NCBI GenBank assembly: GCA_025617375.2
Contig: JAMYGW020000007.1
Coordinates: forward strand, 1,240,001-1,304,000
DNA: 64,000 nucleotides
Direction of reading: 5' to 3'
From: Acarospora socialis
Taxonomy: Eukaryota > Ascomycota > Lecanoromycetes > Acarosporales > Acarosporaceae
The translations under genes and the position numbers were made by a program. This document shows, in pieces, positions 1-12,399 of this stretch (within the stretch, counting starts at the first letter, position 1; the number at the start of each line of letters is the position of its first letter). Below the pieces are notes generated by a model. It was not told the DNA's origin, did no database searches, and worked only from the letters and a program-made list of their open reading frames with translations.

Positions 1-213
1 TATATCGCCATTGGCCCTTGGCGGCCCTCAAAACCCTCCCGGTAGCAAGCAATCGCATTGTGACGCGCTGAGTCCGTAAACTCACACAGTGGAACCATGG
101 CCGTGGTCGAAATCCGCCTCGGCTCGGTTCCGCACCTTTTTTGACCTTCGAGATCAAAACTGCAACAGAACACCCTTTTGACATCGGATTGTCAGCGGTA
201 TGGTCGCAAGAAC

Positions 214-1281
214 ATGTCCTCATCTGGCAACAGTGTGAGAAATACCAACGTCAAACAATCGACTCAGCATGTCCACTACCCGTTCTGGTTTGGGGGCTCC
301 GCCAGCTGCTTTGCTGCTACGGTGACACATCCATTGGATCTTAGTAAGTGGGAACTGGCATTGAGCGCAGGGAGCAACTTGATTGACGTCTTTCGCAGTC
401 AAGGTATGAATCTACAAGCTTGATCTCAGCAATCTGCGCTCAGCAGGGCTAGGTTCGACTACAAACGAGGAGTCCAGACGGGCCAAGGGGTATGCTAGGG
501 ACGTTCACGCACATACTGAAGAACAATGGCTTCTTCGGCCTCTACAGCGGTGTATGATACTCCAACAAAACCCCACATTCCGTATCGGACCTCTGATCGA
601 CGACAGCTGTCCGCCTCCCTCCTCCGCCAATTGACCTACAGCACCACCCGCTTCGGCGTCTACGAAGAACTCAAAGACGTCTTCACCACCTCCTTCTCGG
701 CACCATCCTTCCCCTCCCTCATCGCCATGGCCAGCACATCTGGCTTCCTCGGCGGCGTGGCCGGCAATCCCGCCGACGTGCTCAACGTCCGCATGCAACA
801 CGACGCCGCGCTCCTGCCGCAGGACCGGCGCAACTACAAGCACGCCATCGACGGGCTCGTGCGCATGACTCGCGAAGAAGGGTGGAGGAGCTTATTCCGG
901 GGCGTGTGGCCGAACAGCATGCGCGCGGTCCTGATGACGGCCAGCCAGTTGGCCTCGTACGACGGCTTCAAGCGGATCCTTCTCACAAATACTTCGCTCG
1001 AGGATAACTTGACGACGCATTTCACGGCCTCGTTCTTGGCTGGGTTTGTTGCGACCACGATCTGCAGCCCCGTCGACGTGATCAAGACGCGCGTGATGAG
1101 CGCCAAGGAGAGCGAGGGGCTGGCGAGGCTACTGGCCGACATATACCGGGCCGAAGGCGTGCGTTGGATGTTCCGAGGTTGGGTTCCGAGCTTCATTCGG
1201 CTTGGCCCGCACACGATCGTCACTTTCTTGTTCTTGGAGCAGCACAAGAAGATCTATCGCCGTTTGCGGGGGATGGATTAA
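214..1281 (+). CDS. DIC1: Mitochondrial carrier, dicarboxylate carrier (Dic1) type
   Basis: Inner-membrane carrier of the SLC25 family, probably exchanging dicarboxylates for phosphate. Exons: 214-343, 399-403, 453-551, 607-1281; 302 aa, the usual carrier length. The three repeats each show the P-x-D/E-x-x-K/R-type signature: HPLDLIK near residue 40, NPADVLN in the middle (last position altered) and SPVDVIK in the last third. The second exon would be only 5 nt (TCAAG); without it the HPLDLIKVRLQ motif cannot be read. The start is the first ATG in frame, giving a short soluble N-terminus. The gene ends about 300 bp from the convergent RPB3 gene. The carrier family is certain; the dicarboxylate assignment rests on overall resemblance to yeast Dic1, and an oxaloacetate or related carrier is possible. 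Confidence 0.85.
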
Positions 1282-1584
1282 TAGAGTCTCCTAGCTGCAA
1301 AGCTGTTAGATCTAGGGTGGCCTTGATTCTGTTAGCTATTGCATCGGTCTGGCGTTCTCGTAAGGTTTGACTGGAAGTGTGAATCAGGCGGTCTAGTGGA
1401 GGGCAGACTTTAGCTGTACATATGCAGAGATAGGACAGATGTTAGAACCCTGGTCAAGGACCTCAGTGGTTCCTTGTGAGCTCGACATGAGCACCCGCCA
1501 ACGCCGATGTAAATGCTCAGACACAACAGGCTTCGAACCATAGTACTCCTCTGGAAAGTTCCATTACCGTTTCAAGGCTTCACC
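1282..1584. other. Intergenic, shared 3' region
   Basis: Gap between the convergent carrier gene and RPB3. It presumably holds both 3' untranslated regions and polyadenylation sites. I see no gene or repeat in it. Confidence 0.6.
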
Positions 1585-2733
1585 TCATGCAGCCCACCCG
1601 TTCTGCCCGTAAGGGGTCGCACCGTAAGGCGTTGCCCCGCCGCCCCAAGCACTTGCTCCGCCACCGTTGACGTACGGCGTAGTGTAGCCTTGGTCCATCG
1701 CATAGTCTCCTCCGCCGTTCATCCCGTCCGGACTCCTAGGCCCCCCAAATCCGTCCACTCCATCGCCGTTAATACCATTCCGTTCGTCACCGGTCAGCTC
1801 TTGAATAACGGACGCCAGCTTTTGCTGCAACACTTTGATGCTTTGTTGTATGATGGCGTCCGGTTCGAGGTTGCCGACCGATTCGACTTCGAAATAGAAG
1901 CGTGAAGGCATGGCGTCGTAATCGAAGGGTTCGCCTTCTTGCGGCGGCTCTTCCCATGTCGAGTTCTTGGACTTTGGCCTAAATTACCATTAGACGCAAG
2001 GCACATGTCCGTGACCATCACTAGTTACAAACCACTCTTTTGCCGCATCCTCTTCATACCAGTAATCTAGATGCCGGAGCTTGTTGTGTGGGTCGTACTC
2101 GAAACCTACTGCACTTGTCGGCGCCCATTTTGCGTGCTCTTTCGCGATCCCCTTCTTTGCTACACACTTCATCCTCAACTCTTGCCCCTTTCGTAGCTTG
2201 CAGATTACACTTCCCAACCCCTCCGGGTCTGTAATGATCGGCTGCCCCACCCACTCGTTCGGTCTTGGCTCTCCGACAACCAAATCTCTTGCATAAACCT
2301 TCATGATCTCGTCGCCTGTACATCGAGCGTGTAGCGAGAGGGTGACACTGCAATTATCGCAGTACTGGTCACAGTCACAGTCGCGCGTGTACAGCACATC
2401 GTCGACCTGCTTCGAGTTCAACGGGATAAGACCGAGGCGGTGAGCTATGAATTCGTCTGCAAGAACAGAAGTGTTCGCTTCGACTTCGACCAAGTCGATG
2501 GCCATGACCGGGATCTCAGCAAGAATAGTACGACGGAGGGAGTTGGCGAAGGCGAGGTCGACGTTGGCGAGTGTGAAGTCAACATGGTCGCTGGCCGCCT
2601 ATCAAGAACCCCGTTAGACCTTGGAGGTCCTTTCTCGAGTAGAAGTAAACTCAAAGTCGGTAGTGATCACCTCTCGGACAGTCACTCGCGGACCAACGTC
2701 CTCAACGTCCAGAACCATCGCATCGTAATCCAT
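1585..2733 (-). CDS. RPB3: RNA polymerase II subunit Rpb3
   Basis: Rpb3 forms the alpha-like heterodimer with Rpb11 that nucleates Pol II assembly in the nucleus. Exons on the minus strand: 2733-2671, 2598-2033, 1978-1585; 340 aa. The N-terminal alpha motif ([17 protein letters not shown]) and the stretch from [13 protein letters not shown] to HRLGLIPL are diagnostic. A zinc-binding cluster follows ([11 protein letters not shown]-x-C-x4-C-x2-C). Downstream, KEWPKSKN and [17 protein letters not shown] match the conserved C-terminal half. The tail is glycine, alanine and tyrosine rich (GATPYG repeats), typical of fungal Rpb3. The first intron has a GTGATC donor and the second GTTTGT; both are needed to keep the conserved frame. 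The start sits in a short 21-codon first exon. Confidence 0.95.
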
Positions 2734-3655
2734 GGCGGCGCGGACCACGCCAAGTCAACACGGGAGCGCTTGCGCTGCCTCGGCTGGTTTATCGTACGGT
2801 CATGAACAGCGGCGGTATCCTTGAGGAGCTGCGAACGTATGATGTCTAAAACTGAGACAGAGGCTCAGATGTTAACTCGGGTTGCGCGTCGTGTGGAGTC
2901 GGTGTCGAGGTCTGGTCTCGAATGCAGGCTATGCAGAGTCGAATGATGAATGAATGGGAATTATTAATTACTCGTAGCGGTTAACTCGCCCTTGCAGATC
3001 ATTTTAGTTAGCGGCAAGGTGCGGCTAACCGTATACGGCACTACTTTGCTCGTACTCCCACCTCCAGCCACCCGGGTACGTGTGCACCTTGATCACAGTA
3101 TGTGTACGGAGTATGTATACAGGTTGAAGCACCGGGCCCAGCAAGCAGGGCTTTGTCAATTACCTCAGTACTTGTGCTTTTACCTTTAGGTACTCATCAA
3201 GGACCGTGTGGTGCAGGTACTTCGTACTGTACTCGTAGAGTAAGCGAAGGCATGGGATTAGTCATCTGCACCGACAGCAAACGCCACAGGTGATAGGTTG
3301 GTCACACGTAGCTGGGCGGGGTTCTGATGCTACGTAAGGTAGGATCAGATTACTCTATTGGGTGGCAATAATCATACTATGGAAGCAAATCATTGTTCTC
3401 GAAGTTCTCCGGGAAATACGGTAGGGACGTGAATGCCATGTGAGGCTGAGCCACCAATCGCTCTGGTCGGATCGGCGCTACTCATTCCCGGAGCCACCCA
3501 TGCTGCGCCGGGCTTGTGTTTTCGATATAAGTCGCCCTCCGGATGCAGATTTGAGAAGACAACTTACTTCTCAGCAACGGCAACGGCAACACCGTCACGA
3601 AGGGAAGAGTATCAAAAACTTCCCTTGGCCTACTCTTGGACCAGCAGTGACAATC
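2734..3655. other. Intergenic, two divergent promoters
   Basis: Upstream regions of RPB3 (-) and calcipressin (+). No gene seen. It contains several of the short palindromic words that recur between genes in this window, for example GTACGGAGTA near 3102 and TACTTCGTACTGTACTCGTA near 3220. Confidence 0.6.
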
Positions 3656-4547
3656 ATGTCGAACGGAAGGACTTCCCCACCAGTCTCGCAATCCTCAAGT
3701 CCTGCTTCGAGAGGCACGCAAACACCGCTTTCCCTCGATCTTTCCTCAATACCTCCCTTAATCCACCCATCACCGCCTTCGAATACGCTTCTCATCACAG
3801 TGAGTCCACCGTTTCCCAACTCCCCACTTCCGCCGCTAATACATCCCTTCGTAGAACCTCCAAGACCCCGCCATCTTCCACCCAACGCACCTCCTCACCA
3901 TCCGCGACCTAATCAACCAATCCGCCCCACTGCACTCGTGGGCGCCACTCAAGTCCCTCCGCCGTATCATCGTCTCCTTCCACGACATCGACTCGGCCAT
4001 CCGGATCCGACAGATCCTCGACGGCGAAGCCATCCTCGGCAACCGGGTGCGCGTCTACTTCGGCGAGCCGACGCCGATCGAGCCCGTCGACCAGCACCTG
4101 CACGCGCCGCAATCGCAGAAGATGTTCTTCATCTCGCCGCCGCCGAGCCCGCCGATGGGCTGGGAGATGCGGAACGAGGACCCGCCGAACAAGGAGGTGC
4201 ATGCGGACGATCTCGCGTCGGCGCTGGCGAATCTGCACGCAAGACCGACGGCTGGGGGTCAGGACCCGGCGTCTCCCGTGTCGCCGACGGCTACGTTGGA
4301 TGGGGAAGGAGGTGGTGCGAGGAGGGAAGGGACGAGGATCGTCAATCGCCAACGCAGTGGGAGCAGTACGGTTGTGTACCATCCCGAGGATCACGGCGAC
4401 AGTCCACATCTACCCGCCGTCATGGTCGAGGATACGACGGAGAGTCCGGGGGATGTCAGTCCGATTGAGGGCCAACTGGACGGAACCGGGAGTAAGATAT
4501 TGGCGCATACGGCAAGGCCACCGGTTGAATTGATGGGCGATCTCTAA
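3656..4547 (+). CDS. RCN1: Calcipressin (RCAN), calcineurin regulator
   Basis: Regulator of calcineurin, which binds the phosphatase and tunes Ca2+ signalling in the cytosol. Exons 3656-3799 and 3855-4547 give 278 aa. An RRM-like fold follows a proline/serine-rich N-terminus: NTLLITNLQDPAIF, then LKSLRRIIVSFHDIDSA, then a strand ending RVRVYFGEP. The family hallmark [11 protein letters not shown] lies just after, around residue 140. The C-terminal half is acidic, serine rich and ends ARPPVELMGDL. The intron is 55 nt with standard borders, and the splice joins LLIT to NLQDP in frame. The start ATG is the first one in the open frame after the intergenic region. Confidence 0.92.
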
Positions 4548-5957
4548 ACCTTGACTGGTGGGTGGAGGGCTTACACTATTGCCTCTTGAAATTATGGAGC
4601 TTAATGTTTGTTACGTCGAAAGCGGCTTCACATAACTGATTTGCATTGGCGGGCATGGATAGCAGGCGTCGTGCCTCCCATGTACATACTTACCCCCGCC
4701 TGTTCATGCACTATGGGCAAGGCGCTGGGGATAGTTTTAATTCAATACAGAATATTGACAACAGTGGAAGTTCAGGTTCTGCCGGCGTTCGAAAAGACTG
4801 CTTCGAAATGAGGGAGACGGCCAAGGCTGACGGACGATGGACAGTCACACGCATCGTATGTGTCAAAATTCAATTGTCCAGGACTTTGACGGAACGGGAT
4901 ACATGTGCATGTGCAAGGCAGCCCGGACTATCCGCGCTGATAGCCATTTCTCATACTTGAGTGGCTGTCGACGTTCAACGAGCACGTCTGGTCCTGCCCC
5001 AACCCGGTATGGTTCCAGGTCGTAACTGATTGCATCCGCCAAACCGTTCTGAAGCTTTGGAAAGGCATTCAGACACGAGGCCGGACTATACCATACATTG
5101 CTCGCCGACCGGTAACACTGTGCGCTCAAGCCATAGGCTGGTTCCCAACCTGTAGGCTTCGGTGACCGCACAGTGGTTGTCGGGTCAAGCTCGTGTACTC
5201 CACAGGGCGGATGCTATGATGAGCTATACATCAGAGGCCTCACCACACCAGGCCCCCAATATCGGGCATCTGATTGGTGTAACGGCCGGCTGCATCAACC
5301 GGTTAAGAAGTGTCTTGGAGCGACAGTCGTTTGAAGTCGAGGCTAGTGGCCCCCAAAGAATGAGGCAATAGTTCAGGCGGACGGGTCGCATACCATTAAT
5401 GACTGGTAACGTTTGCGCTAGAATTTCGACAGCCTTGTCCAACTCAGTAAGGGGCTAGCATCTATCGGAATGAGTCAATTGGAGTCTGCGTATATATACT
5501 CCATAGCCCTTCCTGCCACCCAAATATCCGGGGTTGGGGATATCGCTAAGGCCGTGAGGAAGACGCCCAAATCCACAAGGAGATAACAATTGACCCTGGG
5601 AGTAACCGTCGATATTACACACCCACCAGAAGCAAATGACACAAAGGAAATTCGTCAGGTCACCACTGGTCAGCTCACCCAAGCGATGCCTGATCGCTAA
5701 GATGCTAGGTCACCGAGCACAGCCCCCCATATGGCTAGTAAGACCCTGCATAGCTCCACCGCCGGCTAGTTATAGAGGCAGTGCCCCAGAAAATTTTTCT
5801 ACCGCCTAACATGGACCCATAAATTCGCAGAATGGAGATCGAGAAATAAATATCCAGTGCACCGCATGAGGTTTGTTCGAAACATTTCCGGTGCGACGGC
5901 AATTTTTGCTACGCTCAAAAATACCAAATCACACACAATTGACCGAATGAGCTCTTC
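4548..5957. other. Intergenic with unassigned minus-strand open stretches
   Basis: Some 1.4 kb with no gene I recognise. On the minus strand, 5682-5455, 5442-5224 and 5171-4863 are protein-like stretches (rich in Cys, Trp, Pro, Gly; for example a part reading GWEPAYGLSAQCYRSASNVW). The first two share a frame and the third differs, as exons of one gene or a decayed gene would. No family comes to mind and no start is clear, so I do not call a gene. Confidence 0.3.
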
Positions 5958-6784
5958 TTATCGTCCATCGCGCCGTCTTTCGCGGCGCCGCGAGTGGCTC
6001 TCTACAGATCTTGCGGAATTTTCGGTGGATCCATAGCCCAACGGACCGCTCGGGCGCCCACCTCTAGTCTTCAGAAACTTATAGTCCGCATCGCTAAGGA
6101 GCCTCTTCCTGTGGAGATACTCGATCAGCGAAAGGTTCGGATTATCTGCGAGTTTTCCGCCTCGTCGATGGTGCAGCTCGACATGTTGCAACAGTTGCAC
6201 CCAGCACTCTCGTCCGTCGGGGTTCTCGAACTCAACGAAGCAGAAGCAGCACTTGGTACGCGTCGGTGGAGTCTCCTGCCGGAAATGTGCGAGGCTATGG
6301 GAGAACCACTGTCCGAAGGATGCAAACGTCCCGAAGCACTGCACAAAGTTGAAGGGACACTCTAAGATGACCGGCGCAGGAGCGACCAGGTTGCCGTCGG
6401 CATCTTCTTCCAACCACATATGGTCTGCTATCAAAGGATCGATGGTGTCAGGGCTATTCCTCGAGTCGGCGGAAGAGCCACTCGACGTCTGTGTGATCAG
6501 AGCAGGCAGATCATGCGGCGGGTTCGTACTGCTTCGAGTCTGGTCTACACTAGACACCAACATCGACGTCCCCGCGTTACTCATCGATATCGACTTCGGA
6601 CCATGTGTTTCGTCCAGCGGCGAGCGACGCAATGAGGCAAACTCGGCGGCGATGTGACGTGGCAGGTGCGGGTCGTTACCGTCCTTGAGGTAGTCTTGGA
6701 TCGCTGCCGACGGTGTGCTCCGGTTGCGAGGCACTGCGAATGTCAGTTACGAATCCTGCAAATCATTGACTGTTGAGAATTACT
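5958..6784 (-). CDS. Unknown protein with C2H2-like zinc-binding motifs
   Basis: Predicted 258 aa, nuclear or cytosolic, function unknown. The first half is Ser/Thr rich and disordered. The middle has two Cys/His groups: CPFNFVQCF...HSLAHF, then CCFCFVEFENPDGREC with QHVELHH. These look like degenerate C2H2 fingers. The C-terminus is basic (RRRERRR). There is no in-frame ATG at the head of the open frame. A 50-nt intron (6734-6783, donor GTAATT, branch CTGAC, acceptor GCAG) would join the last base of an upstream exon to TG and create ATG, followed by PRNRSTPSA. Exon 2 is 5958-6733. An upstream coding exon or a start at the internal MSNAGTSM are alternatives. The C-terminal two thirds look secure; the 5' end does not. 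Confidence 0.55.
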
Positions 6785-8330
6785 TTCGTCAGACGGGTGT
6801 TGGCAACGTTGCAGTTCTGTGTTGGACACTGATAGTTGCAATGGTTCGAGAGCGCTTGCCGAGCTGTGAAAGTCCCCCGATCAACACGCTCAGGACGACC
6901 TATTCAGAAGTGGCCAATCACCAGGTCAATGGTGGTACTTTTGAAAAAGCAGATACTTCTGGTGTGACATCTACTGAGCTTCACAGCAACTGTTTGGAAT
7001 TAATACTCGGATTGTAATGCGTGGTGTACGTGGGTACCAGCATCACATAGGATGAACCAGTGAAGTGAAAGTAAATTTTGGTACGCGCACCTCTTCTATT
7101 GCACACCTAACTAGGTAAGGTAGATACTCATACCCTGACCAGAGTTTACGGTAATGTCATGACCTTCTTTACGTTTCAGGTATGTCTGTGTCTGTTCGAT
7201 TGGGCACTCAAATCTGGGTTGTCTCTGTAATATTCGATAAGGTATCCCCTCCTTTTTCGCCACCCATATAGGTAATTACTCGCCTCATCCGGAACAGCGA
7301 AGCAAGTACTCGCAAGGTCGTGAGGGCCACGTACATTTTTCTAAACGCTCAAAACAAGAGCCGCTGAGCTCGTTAGCATCAAAACAGATCTTGTGGTTCC
7401 CTACTAGATTCTACTGGTAGCGATTATTAAACATTGTTGAGCCGCAGCCATGCCCCGCAGCTATCGATAAATAACCTTTGCCCATCTGGATACCCTATCT
7501 GGGTAGGTAGGTAGGCATCCTGGTCGAGTATGAGTACAGGTAGTACTATACTGGGAGGACCTTTACATAAATGGAGTACAATGTCATCCTGGGATATGTT
7601 TAGTCTCCTGTTTGCTGGAGATCTCATACTTGAATCACTCTATCCCTTCATTTCTTTCCTTTGGGTCTTGTTTACGGACTAAGGCCTAGCAAAGTGGAGT
7701 ATAAAGTACCTACCCTCGCGATAACTCAATTGGGCTCTTTTGTGAGACAGTTCCAGAATAGAGATGTCTTGACGACTGAGGCTTCGAAAGAGACCTGGTA
7801 GAGCGTCTGTATAGGCTCAACGGATGACCTCGACTGTGCCTCGCTATCACTGCAAACTGGTCCAGGTCGAGCGACTGGATTGTACACAAGTTGGGTCGGT
7901 CATTCTGAGTGCGTGATAGGGTCAGGTTTCTCCATGACGTTGGGATCTGCGGAGAGCATTTAGACACGCGAAGACGAAGAGGCTCTTCCTTTGCAGCAAC
8001 AATGATGCAGACAAGCTCGCACTTAGCGTCGTGTATCGGGACGGGCCGCAGGCCCTTCACAGCTGTCCAATCTGAAGTCAGTGTATTAGGGCAGCTTCTA
8101 GGTATGTATCTAGGTAGGGTAGTGGACACGTCTACCAAAAGCCCGCAAGGGTGCAGTATCCAGGGAGCTACACTCTTCAGTATGTCCACGATATATGATT
8201 CCGACTTCTCCTCATTGACAGAAGCTGTAAATCAAGAAAGCGCATTGTAGCAAGCGAAACTTCCATGTACAGACCAGGTGTACGAGAACAATCCAGCGTA
8301 CAGCATTGAAATATCACCAACGCTCTTGCT
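6785..8330. other. Intergenic, no gene seen
   Basis: About 1.5 kb. The part next to 6785 is probably leader of the zinc-finger-like gene. There are short GTAG/GGTA-rich runs (near 7500 and 8100) and several short open frames in both directions without a real ATG or family resemblance. Nothing supports a gene. Confidence 0.5.
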
Positions 8331-10277
8331 TCAGAACAGCCACGACACAAACGTGCGGTAAAACCATCCACCCTGCGACTTCTTCCCGCGATCCTTCTCT
8401 GCCTTTCTCGCCAAGAACTCCGCCTCTTCATCATCGATGGCCTGCTTCCCACCGAACAGGTCCGCGGTATGTGGCGTCACACCGTGCGACCTCGTCCACA
8501 ACTTATACCCGAAGATCATGATCAGATAGAGCGGAATACCGAGGTATGCGGTGATGAAGTTCTTGTAGTCGAAGTTGCCGTACGTCTTGGGCGAGTGCAC
8601 AAAGACGTTGAAGTTCTTGAATAGGGCAATCAGAATACAGAAGGCAAGCGCACCGTAGGAGCCTGCCACCCCAAAAGGGGCGCGAAAAGCCAGCTGGTGA
8701 TCCGCGACACCTTGCGCGCGACGGGCACGCACAAAGTAAATGTGCGAGACGAGGATGGATATCCAAGTCAAGAGGCCAAAGATGGTGACGAGGTTGACAA
8801 AGTAACCAAAGACAATCCGCGAGTCATCCGACACGTTCATGAACGCTAGCAGAGCGAACAATGTGCTGAGTCCGAGGGCATATACCGGGACGCCGCGGCG
8901 ATCGGTACGGGCAAGTATCCGGGGAGCTTTGCCTTCGACCGCAAGGCCGTAGATTGTGCGGGAAGCGATGTATAGGTCTGAATTCGCGGCACTGAACACA
9001 AAGATGAGAATACACCCGTTCAGAATAGCCGGCAGTACTTTGATGCCGGACAATACAATGGCAACCACAAAAGGCGAGGCTGATGCAGTACTGTTTGCCT
9101 TGGTGGCGAAGAGCAGCTCCTGGCTGTTGTAAGGCACGAGCATACCGACCAAAAGGACCGAGAGAACATAGAAGAAGAGGATCCGATAGAAAGTTAACCT
9201 GATGGCTCGTGGGATGGTTTTCCGCGGGTTCTGAGCTTCTCCCACAGTGACTCCAACCAGCTCTGTACCAAGGTAAGCAAATGTGGCCGTGACCATTGTG
9301 GACCACAGAGCGAGAAAGCGTCCACTGTCGCCAGCTGCGGAACTCAATTAGCATTGCTACCAAAAAGGTCGATTTCCAACTTACTCTTGAGGTACGTTGC
9401 AAACGCTCCTGGATTTTTCCAATATCGAAACCCTTTGCTAAATGTCGAAACCACCAATAGTCAGCAGCCCATAGCCAGAGAATCGCCGCTCGGAGTATCC
9501 TCACCGGTCATGGTCGGGTCCCCCTCCCAGCGCAAGCACGAGAGACAGTATGATCAGTCCAACAATTACCGTAACCTTGATGCTGGACAGCCAGAATTCG
9601 AGTTCTCCGAAGAACCGGACGCCGAAGTAATTGATGCACACAATCACTACCAGAAACACGGCAATGAAGACCCCTGGATTGACTCTCTCTCGCGGTACCC
9701 AGAATTGCAACACCAATGCAGCAGCTGTCAGCTGATTCGGCGTCACAATGATATATTTGAACCAATAGCTAGACCCACATGTCAGTTGTTCGGGCTCATC
9801 ATATTGTAATGAGCATGGAAGCTCACGTGTAACCCAAACTGAAGCCCAGGGCCGGATCACAGAACCTGGCAGCATAACCGGTGAAACCCGAAGACAGCGG
9901 CAGCCAAGCAGCCATCTCGCCGAGTGCACACATGACCAAGTAGACCAAGAATCCCACAACAGAGTAGGAGATGAAGATTGCGCCTGGACCGGCTCGAGCG
10001 AGGGCTGCACCACTGCACAACAGTCAGTTCCCAGGGGTTTCCAACTCTCGACTGGAGGTGGGTGGCCTTACGTTCCAATAATCAGACCGGTACCGATGGC
10101 ACCACCGATTGCGATCATGGTTATGTGTCTGGCCTTCAGGTCGCGATGTAGTTGTGTGTGGTCGCCCAATTCGGCGACATGCGGATCTGCCACGATAGTC
10201 TGGCCATATTCATTTTTGAAGGCTGCCGGGGGGCTTTCGAGCGACGTGGAAGACGCCTTGCGCCTTAAGAACCCCAT
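8331..10277 (-). CDS. Amino-acid permease (AAP/YAT family)
   Basis: Plasma-membrane H+-coupled amino-acid transporter of the APC superfamily. Exons (minus): 10277-10072, 10012-9827, 9768-9505, 9437-9385, 9334-8331; 570 aa, typical of the family. Family marks: HITMIAIGGAIGTGLIIGTG at the first membrane segment, then FLVYLVMCALGEMAAWLP, GFSLGYTYWFKYIIVTPNQ, and later KNPGAF and FAYLGTELVGVTVGEA. About twelve hydrophobic segments are visible. The N-terminus is hydrophilic and the tail charged (DDEEAEFLARKAEKDRGKK). At the fourth intron the nearer AG (TTGAG) would break the frame and the next one (CCGCAG) restores KTGDSGRFLALW. Substrate cannot be told from sequence. Confidence 0.93.
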
Positions 10278-11104
10278 GGTGCTCGGTTCATCCAACCGTC
10301 GAGTTCACAGTGGGATATCGAAGTTCAACGGAGCAGATGTTGTGTTCCGGCCGGTGGTGCGACTTCTCACAGCTTAGTGAAGCGACCCCGGTGGCAGGGA
10401 CCAAAAACGCGCGCAAGGTAGATTAATCCACGTAAATCTATGCCTTACCTTACTTATCAATGCCGGCACATGACTTGAGTTTCCCTTGTTGGGTTGGAAG
10501 TTCAACAGTCGCTGCTGGTGTTGGAGGGAAGATACACTATATTTATATCATGCCGAGGGAGAGGTCAGGCTCCGCCCACTCTTTCTTTCACTGCCGTGTG
10601 CGGTGCATGGCCATCAGGTAATTTCTTAATGGCTTTAGGTTTGGTATCGTGCTACCTTACCCTGTTTGATCTGGCCAAGCAATTAGTGACCTCGTATTGA
10701 GCGAATTAGATGTCGACCCGTACGGCCACTATGTGGGTGAAGATGTCTTGGTATGACTGTGCGTAAACCGAGGCTGAGGTAGGTATTACAACTTGCAAAG
10801 ACCGATGATAACCTTCATCGCGCGGTTTTTCGCTTGCCCCTGCTTAATTCAGGTACTTGTACTCCGTAATTTCAGTCCTCATAGGTATCATGAGTAGCCT
10901 TCTCTTGACGGAACAAGGGTAATTGGCCGTAGGCGAGAGATGCCCGCAAGTGCGGTGAATCCGCCTGCAGTCGCGAGCCTTGTTCTCAAGGCAGTCCGTT
11001 AGCCTCGCTCCAAGGCTGACACGAGCAGACTAAGGTAGGTAGGGTAGCACAATGTTACTCAGAGCACTCAAAGCAGATATATGCAGTCTGTACAGCTTCG
11101 ACAA
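10278..11104. other. Intergenic, permease promoter region
   Basis: No gene seen. The permease promoter should lie near 10280-10700. The TACTCCGTA word occurs near 10859 and a GGTAGGGTAG run near 11036. Confidence 0.5.
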
Positions 11105-12399
11105 CTACGAGATGTCCTCCCTCTTCATGTCCGCTGCACGGGCCATATCATCCAACGCCTTTGTATGCAAGGAAGTCACCGTTGCTAATCGAGCCTTGCC
11201 ATCAGACTCGGCATGTGTCAACGTACGTAGGGTGCCAGGCACGCTGGGAGTCGTAGCTTCCGAGATGTGCCCCTGAGCCGGTGCCTGGACCTTTTCATAG
11301 CCCCACCAGTCGAACCACGCATGAGGCAAGCGACGAAAGTCGTCAAATGCTCCCTCCAAGGCCTGCCTGAATCCGCTCATCTCCCAGATAATCTGCTCAT
11401 AGAGCTCGATGGCACCTTCGGTCGCGTTATAGATCGAGTCTAGATGTACGGAGAGCTCGCAGATGTTGTGTCTGGCATTCCGGCGGCGCAGCTGAAGATA
11501 AGGACTATAGACATTGGCGTCATACACCCCGGCGAATCTGTTTAGCAGTTGTTGCTCCCTTTTGCGAGGCTTTCTAACCTTCCTTGACCACAGGTCAGCA
11601 TTCGGATGTCGATATAATGAAAGCCGTTTAGTACGTACTCGCAGATCCTCTCTGCCCAGATCTTGATCGCAGCTTTCAAGTGATGCTCTTCGACATGGTC
11701 GTCCAGTGTCGGCAAGTAACCGTGGGTGTCCTTAATTTCCTCAATTTGAAACTTAAAGCTTCCTTGAAGGCCGTCAAAGAAGTAAATCATCTCTTCGGCC
11801 ATCTCTTTAACCTGCTCCATGGCAGACTGCTTGATCCCGTGTTTTGCCTCGGAGTGAAAAAGAGCGAAATTCATGTGTTCCGTCATGTTCACCGCGATCT
11901 TGAAGTATCGTGCGAGCGCTGCCTCCAGACCGGCGGGTCCCAAGAGGCTCTCAATATCATGACCGCTGTCATCGTTGCGAAAGATGTACAGAGTGGTTGG
12001 TTGTGGCTTGGGCAACGCGGCCTTCAGGACTCTCGTGGTGCCGTGACTTTCCTTCAAGACATTTGCTTTGATAAGGAAGCTGGTTTTGGTGGAAGCATTG
12101 GCCCTGTTGATCGCGTTCGCTTTGCGAGAGAAGTTAACCTTAGTAGAGCCTCTCCCTTTGTTAGCCGTAGCGGACGTGATTAGTGGAATGGCTGGCTCTG
12201 GATTCGAAGGCGGCTCGGGAATCGTAGTGGGGCATTCTGGGATGGATACGTTGACGACCGCTTGAGCTTCGCTCGACGTAAAATCGTCCGCGGACTCTTG
12301 TAGACCGAAAGAATCGGAACTCTCGGACGTCTCGGACGAATCGTCATTGTGGAGGACTCTTGGCAAGGAAAAGGAATGGTATCCAGAGTCAGCGGCCAT
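11105..12399 (-). CDS. Unknown protein, Ser-rich N-terminus and helical C-terminus
   Basis: Not recognised. Exons 12399-11639 and 11537-11105 give 397 aa. The first 130 residues are Ser/Thr/Pro rich and low complexity, starting AADSGYHSFSLP. The rest is mostly amphipathic helix, with stretches such as AMEQVKEMAEEMIYFFDGL and NATEGAIELYEQIIWEMSGF. No signal peptide, membrane segment or catalytic motif is visible. The intron uses a GTACGT donor, and the splice gives RICEFAGVYDANVYSPY in frame. An earlier non-ATG extension of the frame is ignored; the first ATG is used. The even helical content and sound splice make it a real gene, probably fungus-specific. Confidence 0.6.

Noticed and set aside
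7710-8189. Minus-strand open frame of about 159 codons
   Set aside because: No ATG start, no splice partner and no family resemblance.
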